In this document: positions 8,556 through 16,951 of the stretch, piece after piece
Position numbering within the stretch: position 1 is the stretch's first letter
Layout of the letters: the number at the start of each line of letters is the position of its first letter
Assembly (NCBI RefSeq): GCF_000590475.1
Contig: NZ_CP007441.1
Location: forward strand, 1,759,231 to 1,823,230
Length of the DNA stretch: 64,000 nucleotides
Direction of reading: 5' to 3'
Source: Stutzerimonas stutzeri
Lineage (GTDB): Bacteria > Pseudomonadota > Gammaproteobacteria > Pseudomonadales > Pseudomonadaceae
The notes under the pieces: model-generated
Databases searched by the model: none
Told to the model about the DNA's origin: nothing
What the model saw: only the letters and a program-made list of their open reading frames with translations
Program-made: the position numbers and the translations under genes

Positions 8556-9158
8556 ATGTACAAGGTTTACGGCGATTATCGTTCCGGTAACTGTTACAAG
8601 GTGAAGCTGATGCTGCATCTACTCGGGCGAGATTACGAGTGGGTGCCAGTAGACATTCTTCGTGGTGAGAGCCGTGAGGACGCGTTTCTGAAGAAGAATC
8701 CCAACGGCAAGATTCCCGTGCTCGAACTGGAAGACGGTACCTGCTTGTGGGAGTCGAACGCGATTCTCAATTACCTCGCGGAGGGATCCGAGCTCTTGCC
8801 CACGGATCCGCGTCTGCGCACCCAGGTTCTACAGTGGCAGTTCTTCGAGCAGTACAGCCATGAGCCGTTTATTGCTGTAGCGCGATTCATCAAGGTTTAT
8901 CTGGGGTTGCCCGATGATCGCCTCGATGAGTATGCGGCCAAGCAACTGGACGGCTATCGCGCGTTGGATGTCATGGAGCAGCAACTGCAGCGCACGCCGT
9001 TTCTCGTTGGCGACCGCTACTCGATTGCGGATATAGCGCTGTATGCCTACACGCACGTGGCTGAAGAGGGTGGCTTTTGGCTGGCCAGGTACCCTGCGAT
9101 CTGTGCTTGGCTACAGCGCGTTGCAAGCCATCCGCGACATGTGGGTATGTATGAATAA
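8556..9158 (+). CDS. Glutathione S-transferase family protein
   Basis: 200 residues with the two-part GST layout. A thioredoxin-like N-domain (MYKVYGDYRSGNCYKVKLML, then NPNGKIPVLELEDG and the E-S-N glutathione-contact motif in LWESNAILNYL) is followed by an all-helical C-domain containing the conserved N-cap box in DRYSIADIALYAYTH. ATG 8556 is preceded by a perfect AGGAGG at 8545-8550. The S-x-N-C-Y region places the likely catalytic serine early in the protein (S14 in DYRSGN). Probably co-transcribed with the aminotransferase upstream. Substrate unknown. Confidence 0.92.
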   Translation: MYKVYGDYRSGNCYKVKLMLHLLGRDYEWVPVDILRGESREDAFLKKNPNGKIPVLELEDGTCLWESNAILNYLAEGSELLPTDPRLRTQVLQWQFFEQYSHEPFIAVARFIKVYLGLPDDRLDEYAAKQLDGYRALDVMEQQLQRTPFLVGDRYSIADIALYAYTHVAEEGGFWLARYPAICAWLQRVASHPRHVGMYE

Positions 9159-9162
9159 AAGA

Positions 9163-9201
9163 AGACCAAAGGTCTAGAGGCTGTCCAGCCGCCAGCTGGA
9201 C
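9163..9201. terminator. Hairpins between convergent GST and folE genes
   Basis: AGACC-AAA-GGTCT (9163-9175) and GTCCAGC (9183-9189) / GCTGGAC (9195-9201) form two stems in the 42-bp convergent gap. There is no good T tract, so this is only a possible bidirectional terminator. Confidence 0.35.
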
Positions 9202-9746
9202 TACTTCACCAAGCCGAGGAACTCGCTACGGGTAGCAGCGTTCTCGCGGAACTGGCCAAGCATGACCGAAGTGACCATCGAAGAATTCTGCTTCTCGACG
9301 CCACGCATCATCATGCACATGTGCTGGGCCTCGATGACCACTGCCACGCCCCAGGCACCCGTGACCGTTTGAATCGCCTCGGCGATTTCCCGGGTGAGAT
9401 TTTCCTGAATTTGCAGACGGCGAGCGTACATATCGACGATACGCGCAACCTTCGAGAGACCGAGCACCTTCCCGTTGGGCAGATAGGCAACGTGTGCCTT
9501 GCCAATGAACGGGAGCATATGGTGTTCGCACAACGAATAAAGCTCGATGTTCTTCACCAAAACCATTTCGCTGTTGTCGGAGCTGAACAACGCACCGTTG
9601 GTGACTTCCTCGAGTGTCTGCTGATAGCCCTTGCACAGGTATTGCATGGCTTTGGCGGCGCGTTTGGGCGTATCGAGCAGGCCCTCGCGGTTGACGTCCT
9701 CACCCAGCTGGCCAAGGATCGCGGTGTAATGTGTTTCCAGGGACAT
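9201..9746 (-). CDS. folE: GTP cyclohydrolase I
   Basis: 181 residues, the type I FolE that opens GTP to 7,8-dihydroneopterin triphosphate, the first step of folate and pterin synthesis. Zinc ligands are visible as C73 and H76 in CEHHMLPF and C145 in HMCMMMRG. Other family landmarks are TPKRAAKAM, GLSKVARIV and QENLTREIAEAI. Pseudomonas genomes often carry two folE paralogues, so this could be the second one. The gene is monocistronic or leads into no close neighbour, as it converges on the GST gene and the smr gene lies 111 bp upstream. Confidence 0.97.
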   Translation of the reverse strand: MSLETHYTAILGQLGEDVNREGLLDTPKRAAKAMQYLCKGYQQTLEEVTNGALFSSDNSEMVLVKNIELYSLCEHHMLPFIGKAHVAYLPNGKVLGLSKVARIVDMYARRLQIQENLTREIAEAIQTVTGAWGVAVVIEAQHMCMMMRGVEKQNSSMVTSVMLGQFRENAATRSEFLGLVK

Positions 9747-9857
9747 ATAACTACCTGTCAGGCATGCAAGAGAGCGCGAATGCGAAGGTTAGGGGCTCGG
9801 CCGCTGGGCTGCAAGCAATACGCGGTACCATGAGCCGATCGATGCGCCTGACGCTGC

Positions 9858-10415
9858 TCACTCATCGCGTCCTTCGAGCATGGTTCGTTTGAGAATCACA
9901 TAAACGGCGCCGGTACCGCCATGCCTCGGCAGGGATGAAGTGAAACCGAGCACCTGGGGATGCTGGCGTAGCCAAGTGTTGACGTGGCTCTTGATCAGGG
10001 GGCGCTTGCCGTCGATTCGCGCCGCCTTGCCATGGGTGACCCGCACGCAGCGGATCTCGAATTTGCACGCTTCGGCGAGAAAATCCCAGAGCAGCTCGCG
10101 GGCTTTCTCGACGCTCAGTCCATGCAGATCCAGGCTGCCTTCGAAGGGAATCTGGCCAGCCTTCAGCTTGCGCATCTGACTGTCCTGAACCCCGTCGCGT
10201 ACCCAGTACAATTCGTCTTCTGCGGCGACATCGATGACAAATTGATCGGAAAGCCCGTCGATACGGGTTTCGTCCCCGATGATCACGGCATTAGCTCGCC
10301 GCGTGGCTATCTGCGCTTTGTTGCCACGCGGTTTACCGGTGTCCGCGCGATCGTGTTCGATCGGCTTGACGCCGCGAACAGCCGATCTGAACAGGGAAAA
10401 ATCATCTTCTTTCAT
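9858..10415 (-). CDS. Smr domain protein (DNA endonuclease SmrA/YdaL type)
   Basis: 185 residues. The C-terminal half is an Smr (small MutS-related) domain with its three signature motifs: LDLHGLSVEKARE (about 93-105), VTHGKA (about 125-130) and PRHGGTGAVYVIL (about 163-175). The N-terminal half (DDFSLFRSAVRGVKPI) is the DUF found in YdaL/SmrA proteins. Stand-alone Smr proteins are nicking nucleases acting on branched or mismatched DNA or on RNA. The upstream cyclohydrolase/prmB neighbourhood is conserved in Pseudomonas but gives no functional clue. Confidence 0.9.
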   Translation of the reverse strand: MKEDDFSLFRSAVRGVKPIEHDRADTGKPRGNKAQIATRRANAVIIGDETRIDGLSDQFVIDVAAEDELYWVRDGVQDSQMRKLKAGQIPFEGSLDLHGLSVEKARELLWDFLAEACKFEIRCVRVTHGKAARIDGKRPLIKSHVNTWLRQHPQVLGFTSSLPRHGGTGAVYVILKRTMLEGRDE

Positions 10416-10505
10416 TGGGGCCTCCGCATTGCGGGTAATTTTACCCCAAAGCTTTTGTCGTTACCGCTTCTCCCACAGGCGGGCCCGGACGGTGCGGCTG
10501 CGCAA

Positions 10506-10823
10506 TCAGCGCTTGTTTTTCAGTCTGGGAGACAGGCTCAATCCGACGGGTCCCTTCAAGCGCCTGCGAACGCGGCGCCGGATGAACATGCCGAGCATAA
10601 GAAGGAACAGGCCGAGTGCTAACAGTGTCACGGCAGCTTCGCGATCCAGCGCCATGTTGGCTAGCGCCTCGTTGTTGCTGAACAAGGATATCGCGCCAGA
10701 GCCGGTCATGAGCACGCCGAAGATGATCAGCAACAGGCCGAGCACTGCGCCGATGCGTGCGCCCCAGCTCCGCTGCTGGCGAGGCCGGAGGCGGCGTGCA
10801 TCGAATCCATCGGTTCGTTTCAT
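10506..10823 (-). CDS. Small inner-membrane protein, two transmembrane helices
   Basis: 105 residues from ATG 10823, which has GAGGTAA upstream. An N-terminal basic stretch (RRLRPRQQRSWG) precedes helix 1 (ARIGAVLGLLLIIFGVLM). A short loop leads to helix 2 (AAVTLLALGLFLLMLGMFI), and the tail is very basic (RRRVRRRLKG). The topology therefore has both ends in the cytoplasm. A longer reading frame to 10958 exists, but its extra 45 residues look non-coding. No family was recognised, and no partner is suggested by the adjacent hydrolase gene. Confidence 0.65.
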   Translation of the reverse strand: MKRTDGFDARRLRPRQQRSWGARIGAVLGLLLIIFGVLMTGSGAISLFSNNEALANMALDREAAVTLLALGLFLLMLGMFIRRRVRRRLKGPVGLSLSPRLKNKR

Positions 10824-10908
10824 TCCGGTTACCTCGTCAGAACAGGCTATGACCGGGGCCGTCCGGTCAGGTTCATCATTCTCGGGTAACGCTTTACAGC
10901 TCGAAGGC

Positions 10909-11502
10909 TTACGCCAGTGCTCCGGTATCAGCCACGCAGACGGCGAAGTTGTCCGCAAGAATGGTCATTTCCATGCGATGCACCTGTGCCGCCTCGATCG
11001 CACCGTCTCCCATCGGTAGATCGCGGGTGGCGCAGGCCTTGTCGATCAGGGTACAGCGATAGCCATAGTCTTTCGCCGCGCGGACCGTGGTGCTCACGCT
11101 GGAGTGAGTCATGAAGCCGCAGACGATGAGATCCAATCGCCCGTGTTGCTGCAGCAGCTCGTGCAGTTTGGTGCCAGCGAACGCATTGGGCAGCGTTTTG
11201 CCAATCACGGTTTCGCCGGAAAGAGGAGCTGCCTCCGGCATGATCTGGCCGCGCAGGCCCTGCGGATCGAAGAGACCGCCTGGAATGCCAAGATGATGAA
11301 CATGTACGACGGGAGCGCCAGCGGCCCGGGCTGTAGCCAGCAAGGTGCTGATTTCTTCGAGTGCTGAGCTCAGGTTCGGTAGTGCAAGGGTCCCGGTCCG
11401 ATATTCTTCCTGAACGTCAATGACCACAAGGGTCGCGTTAGCCAGAGTCGCCGGTGCATAACTGCGGCCACTGAGCTGAAGCATGGTCTGTGGCTTGGAC
11501 AT
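10909..11502 (-). CDS. Isochorismatase-like (cysteine hydrolase family) protein with Ser at nucleophile position
   Basis: 197 residues from ATG 11502, preceded by AAGGAG. The Rossmann-like isochorismatase fold is shown by VVIDVQEEY (catalytic D29), VIGKTLPNAF (catalytic K102) and the segment VCGFMTHSSVSTTV. In amidase-type members the motif G-x-x-T-x-x-C supplies the nucleophilic cysteine; here that position is S135. The Asp and Lys are kept. This points toward either an isochorismatase/PhzD-like vinyl-ether hydrolase or an altered amidase, so the common label cysteine hydrolase may mislead. The neighbours (small membrane gene, prmB) do not identify a substrate. Confidence 0.88.
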   Translation of the reverse strand: MSKPQTMLQLSGRSYAPATLANATLVVIDVQEEYRTGTLALPNLSSALEEISTLLATARAAGAPVVHVHHLGIPGGLFDPQGLRGQIMPEAAPLSGETVIGKTLPNAFAGTKLHELLQQHGRLDLIVCGFMTHSSVSTTVRAAKDYGYRCTLIDKACATRDLPMGDGAIEAAQVHRMEMTILADNFAVCVADTGALA

Positions 11503-11691
11503 GACTGACTCCTTGTTTTGAGAGGGGCATGATTGTGGCGCCAGTTGAGCGATATGTGAACAGCCCAACGTAATGAATTCGCCATCTGAATCGATGATAA
11601 CCGGCAATACGCCACTATGGTCGCCAGATAACGCTGAGAAACTCTCTCGGCCATCGGCTAAACTTTCGCGCTTTTTGACAGGAGATGATTC

Positions 11692-12612
11692 GTGACCGCT
11701 TCGCTTTCCCGCTTGCGCACCTTACGTGACCACATTCGCTGGGCAGTCAGCCGCTTCCATGCCGAGCAATTGTTCTTTGGCCACGGCACGGACAATGCTT
11801 GGGACGAGGCGCGTCAGTTGGTGCTCGGCGCTCTGCACCTGCCTTGGGAAATGGCCGATAGCTATCTCGATTGCCGCCTTGAAGATGATGAAAGGGAGCA
11901 TCTGCAGGGCTTGCTGCGTCGGCGCATCGAGCAGCGCGTGCCCACCGCCTATCTTCTTGGGCAGGCCTGGTTCTGCGGGCTTCCATTCATCGTCGACGAG
12001 CGCGTGCTGATTCCACGTTCGCCGATTGGGCAATTGATCGAGCGACGCTTCGAACCCTGGTTGTCGCGCGTCCCTGCACGGATCCTCGATCTGTGCACCG
12101 GCTCCGGTTGCATCGGCATTGCCTGCGCCTATGAGTTTCTCGACGCCGAGGTGGTATTGGCGGATCTGTCCTTCGACGCGCTCGAGGTGGCCAACCGCAA
12201 CATCGAGCAGCACGGGCTGGAGGATCGGGTCTATACGGTGCAGAGCGACGGATTCAACGGCTTGCCGAGGCAGCGCTTCGACCTGATCGTGTCTAACCCG
12301 CCGTACGTGGATGCCGAAGATTTCGCCGACATGCCTGAGGAATACCATCATGAACCGGCGTTGGGGCTGGCCTGCGGCGATGATGGCTTGGATCTGGTGC
12401 GGCGCATGTTGGCTGAGGCCGCAGACCACCTCACTGAAACCGGCACCCTGATCGTCGAAGTCGGTAACAGCCAAGTACATGTAGCGGCGCTTTATCCCGA
12501 GGTGGATTTCACTTGGCTGGAATTCGCCGAGGGTGGCCATGGCGTGTTTTTGCTTGCGGCGAGCCAGTGCCGTGAGCACCAGGCACTGTTTCGCGAGCGG
12601 CTCAGGGATTAG
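11692..12612 (+). CDS. prmB: 50S ribosomal protein L3 N5-glutamine methyltransferase
   Basis: 306 residues starting at GTG 11692, with CAGGAG a few bases upstream. SAM-dependent methyltransferase of the HemK/PrmC family. The SAM site is ILDLCTGSGCIGIACAY and the catalytic, glutamine-binding NPPY is in IVSNPPYVDAEDF. The N-terminal helical extension (TLRDHIRWAVSRFH, FFGHGTDNAWDEA) separates PrmB from PrmC. It lies three genes before aroC, the order seen in other gammaproteobacteria. Confidence 0.95.
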   Translation: MTASLSRLRTLRDHIRWAVSRFHAEQLFFGHGTDNAWDEARQLVLGALHLPWEMADSYLDCRLEDDEREHLQGLLRRRIEQRVPTAYLLGQAWFCGLPFIVDERVLIPRSPIGQLIERRFEPWLSRVPARILDLCTGSGCIGIACAYEFLDAEVVLADLSFDALEVANRNIEQHGLEDRVYTVQSDGFNGLPRQRFDLIVSNPPYVDAEDFADMPEEYHHEPALGLACGDDGLDLVRRMLAEAADHLTETGTLIVEVGNSQVHVAALYPEVDFTWLEFAEGGHGVFLLAASQCREHQALFRERLRD

Positions 12613-12649
12613 TTGTAATAAGGCAACGTCATGTTGGGCGCCGGTATCA

Positions 12650-13438
12650 TCAGCGAGTCGCGATCCAGATCAGCAGCCCCGCCTGGAATAGCGCAAATGC
12701 GATGAGACACGCGATAGTGAACCTGAGACCGCCATCTTCGCGGCGAAACCTGTTCAGACGCTCCTGCATGTCGCGAATCGTGCTTTCCTGCTCCAGTAGA
12801 TTGCGATCGGCTTGTTCGAGCATTGCGGCGGCGTCCGTCAACTCGATGATCTGTACTTTGTCGTTGTTCCAGTCGGGGCGCAGCGTGCTGACGCGAGGGG
12901 CCCCGTAGGTTGCCTTGAGTTGCTGAGGGTCTGGATATAGCACCTCGAAACCCTGACTCAGCAGGCAGTGGTCGCGTCGCAGACGCATGTCGTTGGCGGT
13001 TATGTCCTTGGCCGGGAGTGCGCCGCCTTCCACCAGATAGTGCGCCCAGCGCCTTTGCGCCCAGAGCGCTCCTTGCGCCAGGAGAAAACGTCCGAGGCCG
13101 CGATTGATCGGTTCTACATGCAGGCCGGAGTCGGGACCGAAGCGCACCTCCTTGGCGCGATGGTCCGCCCAAATTTCCAGCACGTTGTGCTTCTTCGACA
13201 CGATCTGACCCGGCAGCCGGACGAAAAGCCTCAGCAGGCTCTGCTGTGGCGTGTGCCGCTCGATCTGGGCCAGCTCAACGAACCTCAACGGCCGAGTACC
13301 GGTATCCCGGTCGGTAGGCAATGGCGACAGACGCAGCAATCGAAAACGATCCGGAGCAAGGGCTGCCCAAGGATGCGGCTGCGGTGTGGCGGGCGTTTGG
13401 GCCTTACTGTCGGTTGGTGCTGGTGAGCTATCGGTCAT
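12650..13438 (-). CDS. Conserved protein of unknown function, C-terminal membrane anchor
   Basis: 262 residues from ATG 13438. No recognised family. Visible layout: a Pro/Ala-rich N-terminal 25 residues, a soluble body (FRLLRLSPLPTDRD to LYPDPQQL) with several basic patches, a predicted coiled coil (AAMLEQADRNLLEQES, then RDMQERLNRF) and a single C-terminal helix (FTIACLIAFALFQAGLLIWIA) ending two residues before the stop. It is therefore probably a tail-anchored protein with its body in the cytoplasm. Position between prmB and aroC matches a conserved hypothetical in P. aeruginosa. Longer starts to 13570 are possible but look non-coding. Confidence 0.75.
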   Translation of the reverse strand: MTDSSPAPTDSKAQTPATPQPHPWAALAPDRFRLLRLSPLPTDRDTGTRPLRFVELAQIERHTPQQSLLRLFVRLPGQIVSKKHNVLEIWADHRAKEVRFGPDSGLHVEPINRGLGRFLLAQGALWAQRRWAHYLVEGGALPAKDITANDMRLRRDHCLLSQGFEVLYPDPQQLKATYGAPRVSTLRPDWNNDKVQIIELTDAAAMLEQADRNLLEQESTIRDMQERLNRFRREDGGLRFTIACLIAFALFQAGLLIWIATR

Positions 13439-13505
13439 GTCGGCGTCCTGGGCCTGCGCGGTCGAGTCGTTGCGGCAGGCAAGCAGCGTATCGGCTGACG
13501 GATGA

Positions 13506-14471
13506 CTAACTGGAGGATGGCAATAAGCTATGTTTCCGCAGAAATTGGCTGATCTGCTGGGGCAGAGCATGCGCGATGGGCAGTTCGGGTTGGTTGTAGG
13601 ATGCTCTCTGCCGGTCGCGCTCCATCGGGATGATGCGCAGGACGTGGTTCATTCCTGGGATCAGCACCAACTCGGCGTCTTCCCGGGCACGCTGCAAAGC
13701 GTAGGCATCGTCGCGCCCAACCTGGATGTCATGCGTCCCCTGGATGAGCAACGCAGGCGCTGTTGTGTTGGCAAGGGCTCGTGCCGGATCCTGACCGAAC
13801 AGGGTGATCAGATAGGGCTGTACGCTCGGACGAAACAGGACCTGCAGCGGCTCCGGTACCTGCTCATGCGTGCGTCCCGCTTTGAGTTCGTCGATCAAAT
13901 ATTGCGCGGTCGCCAGTAGCGGTGGTGGCAGGCGACCCTGAAGCTGTTCGCGTAGCAGCAGGTCGATGGGCTGACCGCTGCCTGCAATACTGATCAATGC
14001 GGCGGGTTTCACGAGCGGCTCCGCCAGGCTGGCAATCAATGCGCCCTCGCTGTGGCCGATCAGCACCACCTTGGAGAAACGCGGGTCCGCCTTCAACAGC
14101 CTGGTCCAGGCCACTGCATCGGCGACATAGCGATCCACGCTCAATTGGCGCTCGTCTGGCGCCGCCGCCAGACTCCGACCAACCCCGCGCTTGTCATAAC
14201 GCAGACTGGCCATACCGCGCCTGGCCAGCGCTTGCGCCAATCGCTTGAGACTATCGTTGCGGCCCATTGGGTTGTTGCCGTCGCGGTCGGTCGGACCCGA
14301 TCCGGCTATCAGCAGGGCAACTGGCAAGGGCTCGTGGGATTTCGGAAGCAACAGGCTGCCGTGCAAACGGCCTTCGGGGACCTGCACGGTAATCGTCTGG
14401 TTGAGCAGCGTTCGGGCCTGTGTATGAGAGGCGAGCATGGCGAGGAGGGTGAACAGTAAGAGGAAACGCAT
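13506..14471 (-). CDS. Exported alpha/beta hydrolase (serine aminopeptidase S33-like)
   Basis: 321 residues. Signal peptide: MRFLLLFTLLAMLASHTQA, cleavage near residue 19. Then an alpha/beta hydrolase with the nucleophile elbow GHSEG (S141), an oxyanion strand LLIAGSGPTDRDGN, a likely acid in IQGTHDIQV and a likely catalytic histidine in MNHVLR. The AGSGPTDRDGN segment is typical of the YqiA/prolyl-oligopeptidase-like DUF group often annotated as S33 or as esterase. Substrate unknown; a periplasmic esterase or peptidase is likely. Divergent from aroC with 155 bp between. Confidence 0.87.
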   Translation of the reverse strand: MRFLLLFTLLAMLASHTQARTLLNQTITVQVPEGRLHGSLLLPKSHEPLPVALLIAGSGPTDRDGNNPMGRNDSLKRLAQALARRGMASLRYDKRGVGRSLAAAPDERQLSVDRYVADAVAWTRLLKADPRFSKVVLIGHSEGALIASLAEPLVKPAALISIAGSGQPIDLLLREQLQGRLPPPLLATAQYLIDELKAGRTHEQVPEPLQVLFRPSVQPYLITLFGQDPARALANTTAPALLIQGTHDIQVGRDDAYALQRAREDAELVLIPGMNHVLRIIPMERDRQRASYNQPELPIAHALPQQISQFLRKHSLLPSSS

Positions 14472-14561
14472 GGGTAGGAAGTCAACCGTCGGGGGAGCGG
14501 GTTGGATGCGAGGCGAGCAAATGAGTTCGCCGATCGGCAGTATGCGCCGTCACCAGGGGCA

Positions 14562-14589
14562 GTGAAACCTACGGCGGCTCGGGTATACT
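14562..14589 (+). promoter_or_regulatory. Candidate aroC promoter
   Basis: GTGAAA (14562-14567) and TATACT (14584-14589) separated by 16 bp, 37 bp before the aroC ATG. The -10 matches the sigma-70 consensus at five of six positions and the -35 at four of six. Confidence 0.4.
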
Positions 14590-14626
14590 TCCGGCCCCTG
14601 TTTAGGTCGATCGCGGAGCGCCCTGC

Positions 14627-15718
14627 ATGTCCGGCAACACATACGGCAAGCTGTTCACCGTCACCACTGCTGGCGAAAGCCATGGTCCGGCGCTGGTCGC
14701 CATCGTCGACGGTTGCCCTCCAGGGCTGGAACTGACCGTTGAGGATCTGCAGCGAGACCTTGATCGACGCAAGCCAGGCACCAGCCGGCATACCACCCAG
14801 CGCCAGGAAGCGGACGAGGTGGAGATTCTCTCCGGAGTATTCGACGGGTACACCACCGGTTGCCCGATTGGCTTGCTGATCCGCAACACTGATCAGAAAT
14901 CCAAGGACTACTCGGCCATCAAGGATCAGTTTCGTCCTGCCCATGCCGACTACAGCTACCACCATAAGTATGGTCTGCGCGATTACCGCGGCGGCGGACG
15001 CAGTTCGGCGCGCGAGACGGCCATGCGCGTCGCCGCCGGTGCCATCGCCAAGAAATACCTGGCAAGCCTGGGCATTCAAGTACGTGGTTACATGAGCCAG
15101 TTGGGTCCGATCGAGATTCCGTTTAAGACCTGGGACAGCGTCGAGCAGAACGCTTTCTTCAGTCCCGACCCGGACAAGGTGCCGGAACTCGAAGCCTATA
15201 TGGACCAGTTGCGGCGCGATCAGGACTCGGTCGGTGCGAAAATCAGCGTCGTTGCCGACGGCGTACCTCCCGGTCTTGGCGAGCCGATCTTCGATCGCCT
15301 GGATGCGGACCTGGCGCATGCGCTGATGAGCATCAACGCCGTCAAGGGCGTGGAAATTGGTGCCGGTTTCGCCAGTGTCGCCCAGCGCGGGACCGAGCAC
15401 CGTGACGAGATGACCCCGGAAGGTTTCCTGTCGAACAATGCCGGCGGCGTGCTCGGCGGCATCTCTTCCGGTCAGCCGATCGTTGCGCATCTGGCGCTCA
15501 AGCCGACGTCCAGCATCACCACGCCGGGACGCTCGATCGATGTTGCCGGCAACTCGGTGGATGTCGTAACCAAAGGCCGACACGACCCCTGTGTCGGCAT
15601 CCGCGCCACACCGATCGCCGAAGCGATGATGGCGATCGTGTTGCTGGATCATCTGTTGCGTCATCGTGGCCAGAATGCCGATGTGCGGGTGACGACCCCG
15701 GTGCTAGGACAACGATGA
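14627..15718 (+). CDS. aroC: Chorismate synthase
   Basis: 363 residues, usual length. Uses reduced FMN to make chorismate from EPSP, the last common step of aromatic synthesis. Conserved signatures: GESHGPAL at residue 17, RRKPGTSRHTT, the GGRSSARET motif and RGTEHRDEM. The ATG at 14627 is preceded by GGAG. Together with the pheA, hisC and tyrA-aroA genes at the window start, much of the late shikimate and Phe/Tyr pathway is encoded here, though in separate operons. The following 80 bp hold a degenerate repeat, then an MFS transporter gene. Confidence 0.98.
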   Translation: MSGNTYGKLFTVTTAGESHGPALVAIVDGCPPGLELTVEDLQRDLDRRKPGTSRHTTQRQEADEVEILSGVFDGYTTGCPIGLLIRNTDQKSKDYSAIKDQFRPAHADYSYHHKYGLRDYRGGGRSSARETAMRVAAGAIAKKYLASLGIQVRGYMSQLGPIEIPFKTWDSVEQNAFFSPDPDKVPELEAYMDQLRRDQDSVGAKISVVADGVPPGLGEPIFDRLDADLAHALMSINAVKGVEIGAGFASVAQRGTEHRDEMTPEGFLSNNAGGVLGGISSGQPIVAHLALKPTSSITTPGRSIDVAGNSVDVVTKGRHDPCVGIRATPIAEAMMAIVLLDHLLRHRGQNADVRVTTPVLGQR

Positions 15719-15799
15719 GCTTGCAGCTGGGAGCCTGAGGCCGGGGGTGGAGTTCATCTTTACGCCACGGTTTCGCTTCCAGCTTCTGGCTTTCCGCTT
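15719..15799. repeat. Imperfect intergenic repeat, copy 2
   Basis: Between aroC and the MFS gene, AGCTGGGAGC (15725-15734) is the near-inverse (9 of 10) of GCTTCCAGCT (15775-15784), so the segment folds on itself. The units resemble those in the pheA-hisC gap (671-774). Likely a dispersed palindromic element family; no coding content seen. Confidence 0.45.
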
Positions 15800-16951
15800 A
15801 TGACTGTCTCCCTTCCTTATTGGCGCCTGTCCGGCTTCTATTTTTTCTACTTCGCACTGCTCGGCTCGGCCGCACCGTTTCTAGGACTGTACTTCGATCA
15901 CTTGGGCTTCACCGCCGAGCGGATTGGTGAGCTGGTCGCAATCCCGATGCTGATGCGTTGCCTGGCGCCGAATCTGTGGGGCTGGCTCGGTGACGTCACG
16001 GGGCGGCGCCTGGCGATCGTTCGCATCGGTGCACTCTGTACGCTGCTTTCGTTCAGCCTCATCTTTTACAGTAAGAGCTACGCCTGGCTCGCGCTGGTAA
16101 TGGCGCTGCACGCGTTCTTCTGGCACGCGGTGCTTCCGCAATTCGAGGTGATCACCCTGGCGCATCTGCGCGAGCAGGCGTCACGCTATAGTCAGATCCG
16201 CCTGTGGGGCAGCATCGGTTTCATCGTGGCGGTAGTGGGGCTCGGTGCGCTGTTCGAACGCCTGGGCCTGGATGTATATCCCGCGGCGGTAATGTGGGTA
16301 ATGGCCGGCATCCTCATCAGTAGCGTCTGGGTGCCTGACGCCGTGCCGGAGCAGCGGCCGGAGCTGGACGGGCAGGGCGGTTTTCTTGGCCAGCTGTGTC
16401 GTCCCGGTGTACTGGCGTTCTTCGTCTGCGTTGGCCTGATGCAAGTCAGTCACGGGCCTTATTACACCTTTTTCTCCATCCATCTCGAAGCGTTTGGTTA
16501 TGGCAGGGGCACCATCGGGCTGCTCTGGGCGCTGGGCGTAGTCGCCGAAATCCTGATTTTTCTGGTGATGGCTCCGCTGCTGGCGCGTTTCTCGCTACGC
16601 CAAGTGCTGGCGGCGAGCTTTGTGTTGGCGGCAATACGCTGGTTGCTGTTGGGGACGCTGGCTGATCATCTGGCGGTATTGTTGGTCGCCCAGTTGATGC
16701 ATGCAGCAACCTTTGGCAGCTTTCATGCCGCCGCGATCCATTTCGTCCAACGTAGTTTCGGCCATCGTCAGCAAGGGCAGGGCCAAGCCTTGTACGCGAC
16801 GCTCGCGGGTGTCGGCGGAGCTATCGGCGCCCTTTATTCCGGCTACAGCTGGGCCAGCCTCGGGCCGCTATGGACCTTCGCCATCGCCAGTCTGGCGGCA
16901 CTGGCCGCAGCCGTTATCATTGCCATCCCCAAGCAGGAGAACCGGGCATGA
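15800..16951 (+). CDS. Major facilitator superfamily transporter (HcaT/phenylpropionate type)
   Basis: 383 residues with about 12 hydrophobic segments and few charged loops. The start MTVSLPYWRLSGFYFFYFALLGSAAPF and the motif GWLGDVTGRR (loop 2-3 MFS signature) followed by HAFFWHAVLPQFE resemble the HcaT/LacY-like MFS_1_like family annotated as 3-phenylpropionate transporters. The substrate cannot be read from the sequence. Its stop overlaps the mtnB start (ATGA at 16948-16951), so it is probably co-translated with the methionine-salvage genes. This suggests, by inference, uptake or export of a related thio-compound rather than an aromatic acid. Confidence 0.9.
   Translation: MTVSLPYWRLSGFYFFYFALLGSAAPFLGLYFDHLGFTAERIGELVAIPMLMRCLAPNLWGWLGDVTGRRLAIVRIGALCTLLSFSLIFYSKSYAWLALVMALHAFFWHAVLPQFEVITLAHLREQASRYSQIRLWGSIGFIVAVVGLGALFERLGLDVYPAAVMWVMAGILISSVWVPDAVPEQRPELDGQGGFLGQLCRPGVLAFFVCVGLMQVSHGPYYTFFSIHLEAFGYGRGTIGLLWALGVVAEILIFLVMAPLLARFSLRQVLAASFVLAAIRWLLLGTLADHLAVLLVAQLMHAATFGSFHAAAIHFVQRSFGHRQQGQGQALYATLAGVGGAIGALYSGYSWASLGPLWTFAIASLAALAAAVIIAIPKQENRA

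Noticed and set aside
15320..15350. CTGAT-GAGC-ATCAA site resembling an Anr box
   Set aside because: It is inside the aroC coding region and has no nearby promoter; judged chance.
14309..15664. Minus-strand 451-codon frame opposite aroC
   Set aside because: Antisense to well-conserved chorismate synthase; no motifs.
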